A program made the translations under genes and the position numbers. DNA of 64,000 nt. It comes from Arhodomonas aquaeolei DSM 8974 (GTDB lineage: Bacteria > Pseudomonadota > Gammaproteobacteria > Nitrococcales > Nitrococcaceae). Each line of letters begins with the position of its first letter. Within the stretch, counting starts at the first letter, position 1. Below are positions 19,461-31,585 of the stretch, in pieces. The stretch spans positions 62,001 to 126,000 of the forward strand of contig NZ_KB894810.1 in NCBI RefSeq assembly GCF_000374645.1, in the 5' to 3' direction. The notes beneath the pieces were generated by a model that worked only from the letters and a program-made list of their open reading frames with translations, was not told where the DNA came from and ran no database searches.

Positions 19461-19509
19461 GGATGAGTTGATCCCAGACCGTAACCAGTCAAGTTGTTGC
19501 CATACATAC

Positions 19510-19546
19510 GGGAAGCGGCCCCCACCGGTTTACGGGGGTCGCTCCC
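19510..19546 (-). promoter_or_regulatory. Structured rpsA leader hairpin
   Basis: On the minus strand GGGAGCG plus CCCCC (19546-19534) pairs with GGGGG plus CGCTTCCC (about 19523-19510), with a small mismatch and one bulged base. The hairpin lies 50 bases before the rpsA start, between cmk and rpsA. It has no T-tract. A role in S1 autoregulation is inferred from the known behaviour of gammaproteobacterial rpsA leaders. Confidence 0.5.
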
Positions 19547-19576
19547 ACTTTCTTGTCGAGTCTCCAGGGGTCGGGT

Positions 19577-20260
19577 TCAGCGGCGCTGCTGCCAGCGACG
19601 CACCTGGCTCATCACCGCCTCGGCGGCCTGATCGACGTCGAGCTCGGTCGTATCGAGCACAACGGCATCTTCTGCCGGGGCGAGAGGGGCCACCGTGCGG
19701 GACGCGTCGCGCCGGTCACGCGCGGCGATCTCCTCTACAAGACCGCGAAGACTAGCACCAAGCCCTTGGTCTATCAACTGTTTATAGCGTCTGCGGGCGC
19801 GCTCGTCCACCGACGCGGTGAGGAAGACCTTCACCACGGCATCCGGGAAGACCACCGTCCCCATATCGCGGCCGTCCGCGACCAGCCCCGGGGGCTGGCG
19901 GAAGTCGCGCTGGCGCTGCAGCAACGCCTCGCGCACGGCCGGCAGTGCCGCGATCCGCGAGGCCGTATCGCCGCAGTCCTCGGTGCGGATGGCGGCGGTC
20001 ACGTCCTCGCCGTCAACGAACACGCTGGAGTCGGTCTCGCCGCTGGCGAAACGGATATGGATGCGCCGGGCGAGATCCACCACGGCGGCCTCGTCGGCGG
20101 GATCGACACCATCGCGGACCACCGCGTGGGCGAGCACACGGTAGATCGCGCCGCTATCGAGCAGGTGCCAGCCCAGGCTGTGCGCGAGGCGGCGGGCGAT
20201 GGTCCCCTTGCCGGAGCCGCCGGGGCCATCCAGGGCGATAACGGGCACGGACTCGCTCAT
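19577..20260 (-). CDS. cmk: Cytidylate kinase
   Basis: This phosphorylates CMP and dCMP with ATP. The P-loop DGPGGSGKGTIARRLA is at residues 11-26, and the NMP-binding and LID regions contain DGRDMGTVVFPDA and the conserved arginines in RARRRYKQL. The start is ATG 20260, with GGAGG four bases upstream. Its ATG overlaps the aroA stop (ATGA). The upstream frame to 20281 adds seven residues. The length is 227 residues, as in E. coli. Confidence 0.96.
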   Translation of the reverse strand: MSESVPVIALDGPGGSGKGTIARRLAHSLGWHLLDSGAIYRVLAHAVVRDGVDPADEAAVVDLARRIHIRFASGETDSSVFVDGEDVTAAIRTEDCGDTASRIAALPAVREALLQRQRDFRQPPGLVADGRDMGTVVFPDAVVKVFLTASVDERARRRYKQLIDQGLGASLRGLVEEIAARDRRDASRTVAPLAPAEDAVVLDTTELDVDQAAEAVMSQVRRWQQRR

Positions 20261-21600
20261 GTTGCCTCCGGCGTATGCCACTGCTCGGCCAGCATCAGAC
20301 CAACGGCGCGCGCCTCAGCGGCAAAGGTGGGGTAGGAGGTGGCCACGTTGGCGCAGTCGTCGATCACCACCGCATCCCGGGCCATCAGGGAGGCGACCGC
20401 GAACGACATGGCAACACGGTGGTCACCGTGGGCATGCACCCGGCCGCCGGTGAGGCCGCGGCCGCCGCGCACGATCATGCCGTCCGGCGTGGCGGTGACG
20501 TCGGCCCCCAGGGCGGCGAGCCCCTCGGCCATCACCGCGATGCGATCGCTCTCCTTCACCCGCAGCTCCTCCGCCCCGGTGACGCGGGTCTCGCCGCTCG
20601 CCGCCGCGGCGGCGACGAACAGCACCGGGAACTCGTCGATCGCAAGCGGCACCAGGCGCGCCGGCACGTCGATGCCGTGCAGCGGCGCATGGCGCACGCG
20701 CAGGTCCGCCACCGGCTCACCGCCGACCACGTCCTCGCGCACGGCGGTGATGTCCGCACCCATCAGGCGCAGGATCTCGATCACGCCGGTGCGGGTCGGG
20801 TTCATGCCGACGTGCTCCAGGATCAGATCGGAGCCCGGGGTGATGCTCGCCGCCACCAGGAAGAACGCCGCGGAGGACACGTCCGCCGGCACGCTCACCG
20901 GCGTCGCCGTCAGCCGGCCGCCCCCGGCGAGGGTCACGGTGCCCGCCTCGCGCCGCACCGGATAGCCGAAGCCGGCGAGCATGCGCTCGGTGTGGTCCCG
21001 GCAGGGCGCGGGCTCGCTGATGCGGGTCTCGCCCTCGGCGTAGAGGCCGGCGAGGAGCAGCGCGGACTTGATCTGGGCGCTGGCGACGGGCAGCGCATAA
21101 TCGATGCCGTGCAGCCGGCGGCCACCGCGCACGGTGAGCGGCGCGGTGCCGCCCTCCGCGGTCTCGATCAGCGCGCCCATCTCCGCGAGGGGCGCGGTCA
21201 CCCGGCGCATGGGCCGGCGAGTGAGCGAGGCGTCGCCGGTGAGCGTGGTATCGAAGGCCTGACCGGCGAGCAGCCCGCAGAGCAGCCGCATGGCCGTGCC
21301 CGAGTTGCCCATGTCCAGCGCCGCCGCCGGCGCGCCCAGGCCGTGGAGCCCTGCCCCGGCGAGCCGCAGGGCGCCGCTGTCCGGACCCTCCGCGGCCACG
21401 CCCATGGCGCGGAAGGCGGCCAGGGTGGCGAGCACGTCCTCGCCCTCGAGGAGGCCGTCGATGACGGTCTCGCCCTCGGCGAGGGCCCCGAACATCACCG
21501 CCCGGTGGGAGATGGACTTGTCGCCCGGGACCCGCAGGCGGCCGCGCAGCCGCTCGCCGCCGGAGGCGGTGAAGGTCAGTCGTGATTGAGCGTGTGTCAT
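20257..21600 (-). CDS. aroA: 3-Phosphoshikimate 1-carboxyvinyltransferase (EPSP synthase)
   Basis: This is the sixth step of the shikimate pathway, joining PEP to shikimate-3-phosphate. The 447 residues include the N-terminal PGDKSISHRAVMFGALAEG motif and LGNSGTAMRL-type (here DMGNSGTAMRLLCGLL). That last motif has the Gly-to-Ala sequence pattern of class II-like enzymes (NSGTAMRL) in place of the class I NAGTAMRP. The start is ATG 21600, and a 40-residue upstream frame is not family-like. It is translationally coupled to cmk and follows tyrA by 13 bases. Confidence 0.95.
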   Translation of the reverse strand: MTHAQSRLTFTASGGERLRGRLRVPGDKSISHRAVMFGALAEGETVIDGLLEGEDVLATLAAFRAMGVAAEGPDSGALRLAGAGLHGLGAPAAALDMGNSGTAMRLLCGLLAGQAFDTTLTGDASLTRRPMRRVTAPLAEMGALIETAEGGTAPLTVRGGRRLHGIDYALPVASAQIKSALLLAGLYAEGETRISEPAPCRDHTERMLAGFGYPVRREAGTVTLAGGGRLTATPVSVPADVSSAAFFLVAASITPGSDLILEHVGMNPTRTGVIEILRLMGADITAVREDVVGGEPVADLRVRHAPLHGIDVPARLVPLAIDEFPVLFVAAAAASGETRVTGAEELRVKESDRIAVMAEGLAALGADVTATPDGMIVRGGRGLTGGRVHAHGDHRVAMSFAVASLMARDAVVIDDCANVATSYPTFAAEARAVGLMLAEQWHTPEAT

Positions 21601-21613
21601 GCCCTGCCCGGCC

Positions 21614-22489
21614 CTAGCGTTCGAACACGTGGAGGAAGTCGTCCCGCGTGGCCTTCGCCCGTGAGAACACCGCCTCGAGGCTGTCACCGTCGCCGGCGCG
21701 CACCCACTCGGTGAGCGCATCCAGGTCCTCGCGGTAGCGCAGCAGCGTCTCCAGTACCGCCTCCCGGTTGGCCAGGCAGATGTCGCGCCACATCACCGGA
21801 TCGCTGGAGGCGATGCGGGTGAAGTCCCGGAAACCGCCGGCGGCGTACTCGAAGACCTCGTGGCTGGCGTCCCAGCGGCTCAGGGTGTCCACCAGCCCGT
21901 AGGCCAGCAGGTGCGGCAGGTGGGAGGTCGCCGCGAGCATGCGGTCGTGATGGGCGACGGCCATCTCGCTGACCTCCGCGCCGGCGCTGGTCCACATGCC
22001 GCGCACGCGCGACAGCGCCGCGGGGTCGGTGTCCGGCCCCGGCGTGAGGATGACCCGGCGGCCGCGAAACAGCTCGGGGAACCCGGCCTCCACACCGGAG
22101 CGCTCGGTGCCCGCCACCGGATGGCCGGGCACGAACCAGGGCGGCACGGCACCGAACACCGCGCGCGCGTCCTCGACCACGCTGCCCTTGGCGCTGCCCA
22201 CGTCGGTGACCACGCAGTCCGCCGGCAGGGCGTCGGCAACGGCCTCGAACACGCCGCGCACCGCGCCCAGCGGGACGCCGATCACGACCATGTCGGCATC
22301 CGCCACGCCCCGCGCGGGATCCGTGGTGCCCCGGTCGGCAACGCCCAGCGCCACCGCGCGGTCGACGCCCTCACGGCGCCGGCCCACGGCGACGACCTCA
22401 TCCACGGCGCCGGCCTCGCGCAGCGCCCGCGCCAGCGAGCCGCCGATCAGCCCCATACCGATGACGGTAAGCTGGCCGATGCGGATCAT
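21614..22489 (-). CDS. tyrA: Prephenate/arogenate dehydrogenase TyrA
   Basis: This is the NAD(P)-dependent oxidation of prephenate (or arogenate) towards tyrosine. The Rossmann motif GMGLIGGSLARALREAG is at residues 11-27. The catalytic histidine region (VPGHPVAGTERSG) and AVAHHDRMLAATSHLPHLLAY are present. At 291 residues it is a stand-alone dehydrogenase without chorismate mutase or ACT domain. The ATG overlaps the hisC stop. Cofactor and substrate choice cannot be settled from sequence. Confidence 0.94.
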   Translation of the reverse strand: MIRIGQLTVIGMGLIGGSLARALREAGAVDEVVAVGRRREGVDRAVALGVADRGTTDPARGVADADMVVIGVPLGAVRGVFEAVADALPADCVVTDVGSAKGSVVEDARAVFGAVPPWFVPGHPVAGTERSGVEAGFPELFRGRRVILTPGPDTDPAALSRVRGMWTSAGAEVSEMAVAHHDRMLAATSHLPHLLAYGLVDTLSRWDASHEVFEYAAGGFRDFTRIASSDPVMWRDICLANREAVLETLLRYREDLDALTEWVRAGDGDSLEAVFSRAKATRDDFLHVFER

Positions 22490-23628
22490 GCGCGCTCCCC
22501 GGACAGCGCCTCGCCCAAGGCCTCGACGAAGCGGGCGTTCTCCCCGGCGGTGCCCACGGTCACGCGCAGGAACCGCGGCAGCCCGTAGCCGCCGATCGGC
22601 CGCACGATCACGCCGCGGCGCAGCAGCGCCTCGTTGACAGCACCCGCGTCGTCGCCCACCTCCACGGCGAGGAAGTTGCCCGCGCTGGGCAGCACCGTGA
22701 GGCCCAGGCCCTCGAGGCGAGCGCGCAGCCACTCGCGCTGCTCGCTGTTGAGCGCGACCGAGCGGTCCACGTGGTCCGTGTCGGTGAGCGCGGCCTCCGC
22801 CGCCGCCTGGGCCACGGAGTTCAGATTGAAGGGGTGGCGCGCACGGTTGAGCAGATCGGCGATCTCGGGACTGGACAGGGCATAGCCCGCACGCAGGCCG
22901 GCGAGACCGTGGATCTTGGAGAAGGTCCGTGTAATCACCAGGTTCGGATAAGTCTCCAGCCAGCGGCGGCCGTCCACGTAGCCGGTACAGTCACGGGCGT
23001 AATCGACGTACGCCTCGTCGAGCACCACCACCACCTCGCGGGGCACACGCGCGATCAGCGACTCCAGGGTGTCGCCGTCCAGCCAGGTACCCGTCGGGTT
23101 GTTGGGGTTGGCGATGAACAGCACCCGTGTCTGTCCGCCGATACCGGCGAGCAGCGCCGCCGGGTCGTGACCGTAGGGCTGGGGATGGTCGGCGGCGTTG
23201 GCCGCCGCCACCACCGCCTCGGCGCCGACGGTGCGCGTGGCGATGGCGTACACCGCAAAGGCGTGCTGCGAGAACACCGCCTCGCGCCCCGGGCCGAGGA
23301 AGGCGCGGGCCAGCAGGTCGAGGACGTCGTTGGAGCCGTTACCGAAGGTGATGCACTCCGGGGCGACGTCGTGATGACGCGCCACCGCGTGGCGCAGGGC
23401 ATGGGCGCTGCCCTCCGGATAGCGGTGCACACCGGTGACGGCGTCCCGCGCCGCGGCCACCGCGGCCTCGCCCGGGCCGAGGGGATTCTCGTTGGAGGCG
23501 AGCTTGACGATGTCGCTCACCCCGTACTCGCGGGCGAGCTCGGCCTCGGGTTTGCCCGGCTGGTAGGGCTGGAGGTCCCGCACGCCGGGCACCGCCAGAT
23601 CGCAGAAGGGGATCGCGTCGCTGCTCAT
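22486..23628 (-). CDS. hisC: Histidinol-phosphate/aromatic aminotransferase HisC
   Basis: This is a class II PLP aminotransferase of the HisC family. Motifs are KLASNENPLGP at the N-terminus, the PNNPTGTW segment, VVLDEAYVDY, and the PLP lysine in RTFSKIHGLAGLRAGYAL. The start is ATG 23628 (380 residues). The much longer open frame to 24498 is the antisense-free read-through of pheA's other frame. Placement between pheA and tyrA suggests it transaminates phenylpyruvate, hydroxyphenylpyruvate or prephenate, possibly besides histidinol phosphate. Confidence 0.93.
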   Translation of the reverse strand: MSSDAIPFCDLAVPGVRDLQPYQPGKPEAELAREYGVSDIVKLASNENPLGPGEAAVAAARDAVTGVHRYPEGSAHALRHAVARHHDVAPECITFGNGSNDVLDLLARAFLGPGREAVFSQHAFAVYAIATRTVGAEAVVAAANAADHPQPYGHDPAALLAGIGGQTRVLFIANPNNPTGTWLDGDTLESLIARVPREVVVVLDEAYVDYARDCTGYVDGRRWLETYPNLVITRTFSKIHGLAGLRAGYALSSPEIADLLNRARHPFNLNSVAQAAAEAALTDTDHVDRSVALNSEQREWLRARLEGLGLTVLPSAGNFLAVEVGDDAGAVNEALLRRGVIVRPIGGYGLPRFLRVTVGTAGENARFVEALGEALSGERA

Positions 23629-23663
23629 CGCTCTCGCCTGTGTGCTATGTCTGCCGCCGCCGC

Positions 23664-24752
23664 TCAGTCGCCGGCACGCGGGTAGGAGCCGAGCACCTTG
23701 ATCAGGCTCGCCAGCTGCTCCATCTCGCCGAGGGCACGCTTGAGCGTCGGATCCTCGGCGTGGCCGAGGACGTCGATGAAGAACACGTATTCCCACACCC
23801 CCTGGCGCGAGGGCCGCGACTCGATCCGGCTCATGTTGAGCCCGTAGCGCGCGAGCGGCGCCAGCAGTCCGGCGAGGCCGCCCGGCTGGTTGGGGCGCGA
23901 GACCACGACGGAGGTCTTGTCCTCGCCGGTGGCGGGCGGGGTCGTGTTGCCGAGGATCAGGAAGCGGGTGGTATTCACCGCGCCGTCCTGGATGTTGGGG
24001 AAGAGGACCTCGAGCTCGTAGCGCTCGGCGGCGGCATCGGAGGCCACCGCCGCGGCCCCCGGCGCCGACGCCGCCAGGCGCGCCGCCTCGGCGGTGCTCG
24101 ATACCGGGATGCGCTCGGCCTGGGGCAGGTGTAAATCCAGCCAGGCGCGGCACTGGGCCAGCCCCTGCTGGTGGGAGTACACCCGCTGGATCGCCGCGAG
24201 GTCCTCCACGCGGCTGACCAGGTTGTGACGCACCGGCAGCTCCACCTCGCCGACGATCTTCAGGTGCGAGGTCAGGAAGCGGTCGAGGGTATGGGAAACC
24301 ACGCCCTCGGTGGAGTTCTCCACCGGCACCACGCCGTAGTCGGCGTTGCCGGCCTCCACCTCGCGGAAGACCGCGTCGATCCCCTCCTGGGACATGGCCC
24401 TCATGCCATGGCCGAAGTGCTTGAGCGCGGCCTCCTGGGTGTAGGTCCCCTCCGGACCGAGGTAGGCGACGGACAGCGGCTGCTGCAGGGCCAGGCACGA
24501 CGACATCAGCTCGCGGAAGAGCCTGAGCACGTCGCCGTCCGGCAGCGGCCCCGGGTTGGCCGCCCGCAGGCGCTTGAGCACCGAGACCTCGCGCGAGGGG
24601 CGGTAGAAATCCCCGGGCTCGCCGCTCTCGCGCTTGATCCGTGCGACCTCGCCCGCCGCCTCGGCACGGGCGTTGATCAGCCGCAGGATCTCGTCATCGA
24701 TGCTGTCGATGCGCTCGCGCACCTGCTGCAGCCGGTCCGTCTCGTCGCTCAT
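23664..24752 (-). CDS. pheA: Bifunctional chorismate mutase/prephenate dehydratase (P-protein)
   Basis: This converts chorismate via prephenate to phenylpyruvate. An AroQ chorismate mutase domain occupies about residues 1-90 (LQQVRERIDSIDDEILRLI, and K-R region VARIKRESG). The dehydratase domain follows (YLGPEGTYTQEAALKHFG, and the TTRFLIL catalytic motif). A C-terminal ACT domain with GGLAGLLAPLARYGLNMSRI and ESRP binds phenylalanine for feedback inhibition. AGGAG precedes the ATG. It lies nine bases after the serA stop. Confidence 0.96.
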   Translation of the reverse strand: MSDETDRLQQVRERIDSIDDEILRLINARAEAAGEVARIKRESGEPGDFYRPSREVSVLKRLRAANPGPLPDGDVLRLFRELMSSCLALQQPLSVAYLGPEGTYTQEAALKHFGHGMRAMSQEGIDAVFREVEAGNADYGVVPVENSTEGVVSHTLDRFLTSHLKIVGEVELPVRHNLVSRVEDLAAIQRVYSHQQGLAQCRAWLDLHLPQAERIPVSSTAEAARLAASAPGAAAVASDAAAERYELEVLFPNIQDGAVNTTRFLILGNTTPPATGEDKTSVVVSRPNQPGGLAGLLAPLARYGLNMSRIESRPSRQGVWEYVFFIDVLGHAEDPTLKRALGEMEQLASLIKVLGSYPRAGD

Positions 24753-24761
24753 GGCCCGCTC

Positions 24762-25931
24762 CTACTCGATGACCCGCACCGCGAGCACGCCCTCGATGCC
24801 GCGGATGCGCTCGACCAGCTCGCCGGGGATGCTGCCCTCGACATCCACCACGGTGTAGGCGAGGTCGTTGCGGGACTTGTTGTACATGTCCGCAATGTTG
24901 AGCCCCGCGTCCGCGAGCGCGGTGGAGATCTGACCGAGCATGTTCGGGACGTTGTTGTTGGCCACCGTCAGCCGGTCGCCCGCCCCGTTGCGCGGCAGCA
25001 TCATCTCCGGGAAGTTCACCGAGTTCACCACGTTACCGGTCTCCAGGTAGTCCCGGAGCTGGTCGGCGGCCATGATCGCGCAGTTGTCCTGCGCCTCGTT
25101 GGTGGACGCACCGATGTGCGGCAGGGTGACCGCCCGGTCATGGTCCTTGAGGGCGTTGCTCGGGAAGTCGCAGATGTAGGCGCCCAGGCGCCCGGCATCC
25201 AGGGCCTCCACCACCGCCGGCTCCTCGACGATGCCGGAGCGCGCGAAGTTGAGCAGCACGGCGCCCTCGCGCACCTGGGCGAGACGGTCGGCATTGACCA
25301 GCCCGCGGGTGGCGTCGATCTCGGGCACGTGCAGGGTGATCGCGTCGGACTCGGCGAACACCTCGTCGACGCTGTGCGCCCGGCGCACGTCCGCCTCCAG
25401 CTTCCACGCGCTGTGGATGGTGATCTGCGGGTCGTAACCGATGACCTTCATGCCCAGCGCGCGGGCCGCGTTGGCCACCTGCACGCCGATGGCACCTAGG
25501 CCGATCACGCCGAGGGTGCGGCCCGGCAGCTCGAAGCCGACGAACTGCTTCTTGCCGGACTCGGCCTGACGGTTGATCTCGGCATCGTCGCCTTCCAGGC
25601 CGCGGGCGAAGGCCCACGCCGGGCAGATGTTGCGGGCGGCGAGCAGCAGCCCGGCGACCACCAGCTCCTTGACCGCGTTGGCGTTGGCACCGGGGGTATT
25701 GAACACCGGGATACCGCGATGGCTGAGCTCGTCCACCGGCACGTTGTTCACGCCGGCACCGGCACGCGCCACGGCCTTCACCGTCTCCGGCAGGGCCATG
25801 CCGTGCATCTTGTGCGAGCGCAGCAGAATGCCGTCCGGGTGCTGGATCTCCGAGGACGCCTCGTAGCGCTCCCGCGGCAGTCGGTCGAGCCCCTTAACGG
25901 AGATATTGTTGAGAGTGAGTATCTTGTACAT
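24762..25931 (-). CDS. serA: D-3-phosphoglycerate dehydrogenase
   Basis: This is the first step of serine synthesis, the NAD-dependent oxidation of 3-phosphoglycerate. The 389 residues show an N-terminal catalytic domain, the Rossmann motif VIGLGAIGVQVANAARALG, the conserved RGLVNADRL and the catalytic LPHIGAST histidine. A C-terminal ACT domain follows (IADMYNKSRNDLAYTVVDVEG). An AGGAG site is positioned before the ATG. Its placement between serC and pheA puts the first two serine-pathway steps side by side. Confidence 0.95.
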   Translation of the reverse strand: MYKILTLNNISVKGLDRLPRERYEASSEIQHPDGILLRSHKMHGMALPETVKAVARAGAGVNNVPVDELSHRGIPVFNTPGANANAVKELVVAGLLLAARNICPAWAFARGLEGDDAEINRQAESGKKQFVGFELPGRTLGVIGLGAIGVQVANAARALGMKVIGYDPQITIHSAWKLEADVRRAHSVDEVFAESDAITLHVPEIDATRGLVNADRLAQVREGAVLLNFARSGIVEEPAVVEALDAGRLGAYICDFPSNALKDHDRAVTLPHIGASTNEAQDNCAIMAADQLRDYLETGNVVNSVNFPEMMLPRNGAGDRLTVANNNVPNMLGQISTALADAGLNIADMYNKSRNDLAYTVVDVEGSIPGELVERIRGIEGVLAVRVIE

Positions 25932-25970
25932 CAGCGCTCCTGCTTTCTTCCGTTCGCCGTGCCGCCGGCC

Positions 25971-27053
25971 TCAGCCGTGGCGGCGCTCGAAGTCCTGCAT
26001 GAACGACACGAGGGCGTCGACGCCCGCCTCGGGCATCGCGTTGTAGATGCTCGCCCGCATGCCGCCGACACTGCGATGGCCCTTGAGGGTGGCGAGCCCA
26101 GCCGCCTTCGCCTCGCTGAGGAAGGTGTCGTTGAGCGACTCGTCCGCCAGCACGAAGGGCACATTCATCCAGGACCGGCAGTCCGGGTCCACGGGATTGC
26201 GGTAGAAGCCGGAGGCGTCGATGGCGTCGTAGAGCTTGCCGGCCTTGCGCCGGTTGATCTCGGCCATGGCCTCGAGGCCACCCTGGCGCTTGAGCCACTT
26301 GAACACCAGCCCCGCCATGTACCAGGCGAAGGTCGGCGGCGTATTCGCCATGGAGTCGGACTCGGCCATCTTCTGGTAGTCGAGGATCGCCGGGGTCTCG
26401 GCCATCGCCGAACCGAGCAGGTCCTCGCGCACGATAACCACGGTCACGCCCGCCGGGCCGATGTTCTTCTGGGCGCCGGCGTAGATCATCCCGAATTTCG
26501 AGACGTCGATGGGCCGGGAAAGGAGCGTCGAGGACATGTCCGCGACCAGCGGGACCTCGCCGACATCCGGGACCCAGTGGAACTCCACGCCGCTGATGGT
26601 CTCGTTGGGCGTGTAGTGGAGGTAGGCGGCGTCGCTGGAGCGCTGCCAGCTCTCGAGCGCCGGGATGGACATGGGGTCGCCGTTGCCGCCCTCGGCGACG
26701 ACATTGACCTCGCAGTACTTGCGCGCTTCGGCGATGGCCTTCTTCGACCAGTTGCCGGTATTCACGTAGTCGGCGGAGCCGCGCCCGCGCAGCAGGTTCA
26801 TCGGCACCGCCGAGAACTGGCCGGAGGCACCGCCCTGGAGGAAGAGCACCCGGTAGTTGTCCGGGACCGCGAGCAGCTCGCGCAGGTCGGCCTCGGCCTC
26901 GGAGGCGATGGACACGAACTCCTTGCCGCGATGGCTCATCTCCATCACCGACATGCCGGAGCCCTGCCAGTCGACCAGTTCTTCCTGGGCCTGACGCAGG
27001 ACCTCTTCGGGTAGCGCTCCGGGACCCGCGCTGAAGTTATACACGCGCGACAT
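25971..27053 (-). CDS. serC: Phosphoserine aminotransferase
   Basis: This is the second step of serine synthesis, and it also acts in pyridoxine synthesis. The 360-residue class V PLP enzyme starts with [15 protein letters not shown]. It has [10 protein letters not shown] and the PLP lysine in [17 protein letters not shown] lies upstream of the ATG. It is 47 bases downstream of gyrA, in the gyrA-serC order conserved in gammaproteobacteria. Confidence 0.97.
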   Translation of the reverse strand: MSRVYNFSAGPGALPEEVLRQAQEELVDWQGSGMSVMEMSHRGKEFVSIASEAEADLRELLAVPDNYRVLFLQGGASGQFSAVPMNLLRGRGSADYVNTGNWSKKAIAEARKYCEVNVVAEGGNGDPMSIPALESWQRSSDAAYLHYTPNETISGVEFHWVPDVGEVPLVADMSSTLLSRPIDVSKFGMIYAGAQKNIGPAGVTVVIVREDLLGSAMAETPAILDYQKMAESDSMANTPPTFAWYMAGLVFKWLKRQGGLEAMAEINRRKAGKLYDAIDASGFYRNPVDPDCRSWMNVPFVLADESLNDTFLSEAKAAGLATLKGHRSVGGMRASIYNAMPEAGVDALVSFMQDFERRHG

Positions 27054-27100
27054 ACAATCTCGCTCCTGACAGCTTGCGAAAACCGTTGGCGCGCCGGCGT

Positions 27101-29653
<2,553 letters not shown>

Positions 29654-29715
29654 CGGGTGGTCTCACTCGGCTTTGGGCGATGCTCGGAACCCGCGCGGGC
29701 GCGAGTGCGCCGGCG

Positions 29716-29752
29716 GGCGTGTCATAAAACACGTCATGTTATCACAACGACG
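29716..29752 (-). promoter_or_regulatory. Likely gyrA promoter region
   Basis: This is the only AT-rich stretch in the 123-base gap upstream of gyrA. On the minus strand it reads TTGTGATAACATGACG followed by TGTTTTATGACA, so a -35 TTGTGA and a -10-like TATGAC or TTATGA are possible. ATAACA and TGTTTTAT form a partial dyad. No exact match to consensus is claimed. Confidence 0.35.
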
Positions 29753-29776
29753 GCCCCGGGACGGCCGCCGCCCGGC

Positions 29777-30334
29777 TCAGCCGTCGACGCGTTCGGCGCT
29801 CTCGATCACCAGCGTCTGCCGGGGCACGTCGCTCATGCCGCTGGCCCGCCCGGTGGGCACCCCCGCCATCTCGTCGACCACGTCCATGCCGTCCACGACC
29901 CGGGCGAACACCGCGTAGCCGAAGTCGCGCTCGCCGTGGTCGAGGAAGGCGTTGTCGGCGAGGTTGATGAAGAACTGCGAGGTCGCGCTGTCCACCGCCT
30001 GGGTGCGCGCCATCGACAGCGTGCCGCGCTCGTTGTCGAGCCCGTTGTCCGCCTCGTTCTCGATGGGCTCGCGGGTCGACTTGCGCTGCATGTCCTCGGT
30101 GAACCCGCCGCCCTGGATCACGAAGCCGGGGATGACCCGGTGGAAGATGGTGCCGTCGTAGAAACCGGCATCCACGTAGGCGAGGAAGTTCTCCACGGTC
30201 ACCGGCGCCCGCTCGGCATAGAGCGCGATCCGGATGTCGCCCCGGTTGGTGTGGAAGACCACCTCGGGCTGCGGGGCGGCGGACGCCGTGCCGACCATGC
30301 CGGCCAGCGCGAGGGTGAGCAGTGCGTTCTTCAT
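29777..30334 (-). CDS. ppiA: Periplasmic cyclophilin-type peptidyl-prolyl isomerase
   Basis: This catalyses proline cis-trans isomerisation in exported proteins. A signal peptide ([19 protein letters not shown]) is followed by a cyclophilin domain with [15 protein letters not shown], the catalytic arginine there, and [19 protein letters not shown]. The total is 185 residues, typical of PpiA. AAGGAG precedes ATG 30334. It follows mtnA by 35 bases. Confidence 0.93.
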   Translation of the reverse strand: MKNALLTLALAGMVGTASAAPQPEVVFHTNRGDIRIALYAERAPVTVENFLAYVDAGFYDGTIFHRVIPGFVIQGGGFTEDMQRKSTREPIENEADNGLDNERGTLSMARTQAVDSATSQFFINLADNAFLDHGERDFGYAVFARVVDGMDVVDEMAGVPTGRASGMSDVPRQTLVIESAERVDG

Positions 30335-30369
30335 CGTTTCTCCTTGGCTCGGTAGTTCAGGGGCCGCGC

Positions 30370-31386
30370 TCACTCCTGCGCGAGGGCGGCCAGTCCGTGG
30401 GTGTCCGGGCGCTCGACCACGCCGCGCTCGGTGACGAGCACGTCCACCAGCGACGCCGGGGTGACGTCGAACACCGGATTCCAGGCGCCGGCGCCCGGGG
30501 CGGCGATGCGCTGGCCGGCGACGGACAGCACCTCCTCCGCATCGCGGTACTCGATGGGGATGTCGGCACCGCTGGCGGTGGCATAGTCCAGGGTGGAGAA
30601 CGGCGCGACCACCATGAAACCGACCCCCAGCGCCCGCGCGGCGAGCGCCAGCGGGTAGGTGCCGATCTTGTTGGCGACATCGCCGTTGGCGCTGACACGG
30701 TCCGCGCCGACGATCACCCAGTCGACCACGCCGGTACGCATCAGCGACGCCGCCGCGGCATCGGCGATCACCTCCACCGGGATGCCGTCGGCGAGCAGCT
30801 CCCAGGCGGTGAGCCGCGCCCCCTGCAGCCACGGCCGGGTCTCGTCGGCGAACACCCGGCGGATGCGGCCGGCGGCCCAGCCGGTGCGGATCACCCCCAG
30901 AGCGGTGCCGAAGCCCGCCGTCGCCAGCGAGCCCGTGTTGCAGTGGGTGAGCACGCCGCAGTCGCGGCCCAGCCGCTCGGCCCCGAGCTCGCCCATGCGA
31001 CGGTTCGCGGCCACGTCGGCGTCGTGCAGCGCCTGCGCCTCGGCGAGCAGCGCCGCCGCGTCGGCGCCGCCGGCGGCGGCCTCGCGCATGCGCGCCAGCG
31101 CCCAGGCCAGGTTCACCGCCGTCGGCCGGGAGGCGGCGAGCGCCGATAGCCCGGCGTCAAAGTCGTCGTCCCTTGCCGCCATGGCGGCACCGTAGGCGGC
31201 GGCGATGCCGATCGCCGGCGCCCCGCGGACCACCATGTCACGGATGGCCGCGGCCACCCCGCGGGCATCGTGGCAGCGGCGATAGGCGATGCGCTCGGGC
31301 AGCACGCGCTGGTCCAGCAGCATCAGCGATCCGTCCGCCGCGTCCCAGGCGACGGCGCGGACCCGGTCGTGTTCGGCGATACTCAA
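30370..31386 (-). CDS. mtnA: 5-Methylthioribose-1-phosphate isomerase MtnA
   Basis: This isomerises methylthioribose-1-phosphate to methylthioribulose-1-phosphate in methionine salvage. It has an eIF2B-alpha-like fold. Motifs are [15 protein letters not shown], the catalytic cysteine in [11 protein letters not shown], and the catalytic aspartate region [21 protein letters not shown]. The start is set at TTG 31386, because GGAGG at 31393-31397 lies six bases upstream. This gives 338 residues, close to the family norm. The frame to 31587 would overlap the divergent mtaD. Confidence 0.94.
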   Translation of the reverse strand: MSIAEHDRVRAVAWDAADGSLMLLDQRVLPERIAYRRCHDARGVAAAIRDMVVRGAPAIGIAAAYGAAMAARDDDFDAGLSALAASRPTAVNLAWALARMREAAAGGADAAALLAEAQALHDADVAANRRMGELGAERLGRDCGVLTHCNTGSLATAGFGTALGVIRTGWAAGRIRRVFADETRPWLQGARLTAWELLADGIPVEVIADAAAASLMRTGVVDWVIVGADRVSANGDVANKIGTYPLALAARALGVGFMVVAPFSTLDYATASGADIPIEYRDAEEVLSVAGQRIAAPGAGAWNPVFDVTPASLVDVLVTERGVVERPDTHGLAALAQE

Positions 31387-31585
31387 CAACACCCTCCGGC
31401 AGTCGACCCCCGCGCCACACGTGCGGGGCGCGTCAGTATGCCACACCGGCGGGAAGGGAGCCGGCGGGTGAGCGCGCCCCTCCACCGGGCCTGCGGATTC
31501 ACCGAAATGTAGCGGGAGCCGTGACGCGCTTAGTAGCATTCCCCCACCAACCCGCCGCACCCGCCACCCGTGCAGGAGGACAGGC

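Noticed and set aside
17787-19466. 559-codon plus-strand open frame opposite rpsA
   Set aside because: Shadow of rpsA. The valine/leucine/aspartate/histidine-rich translation reflects the codon complement of S1 repeats.
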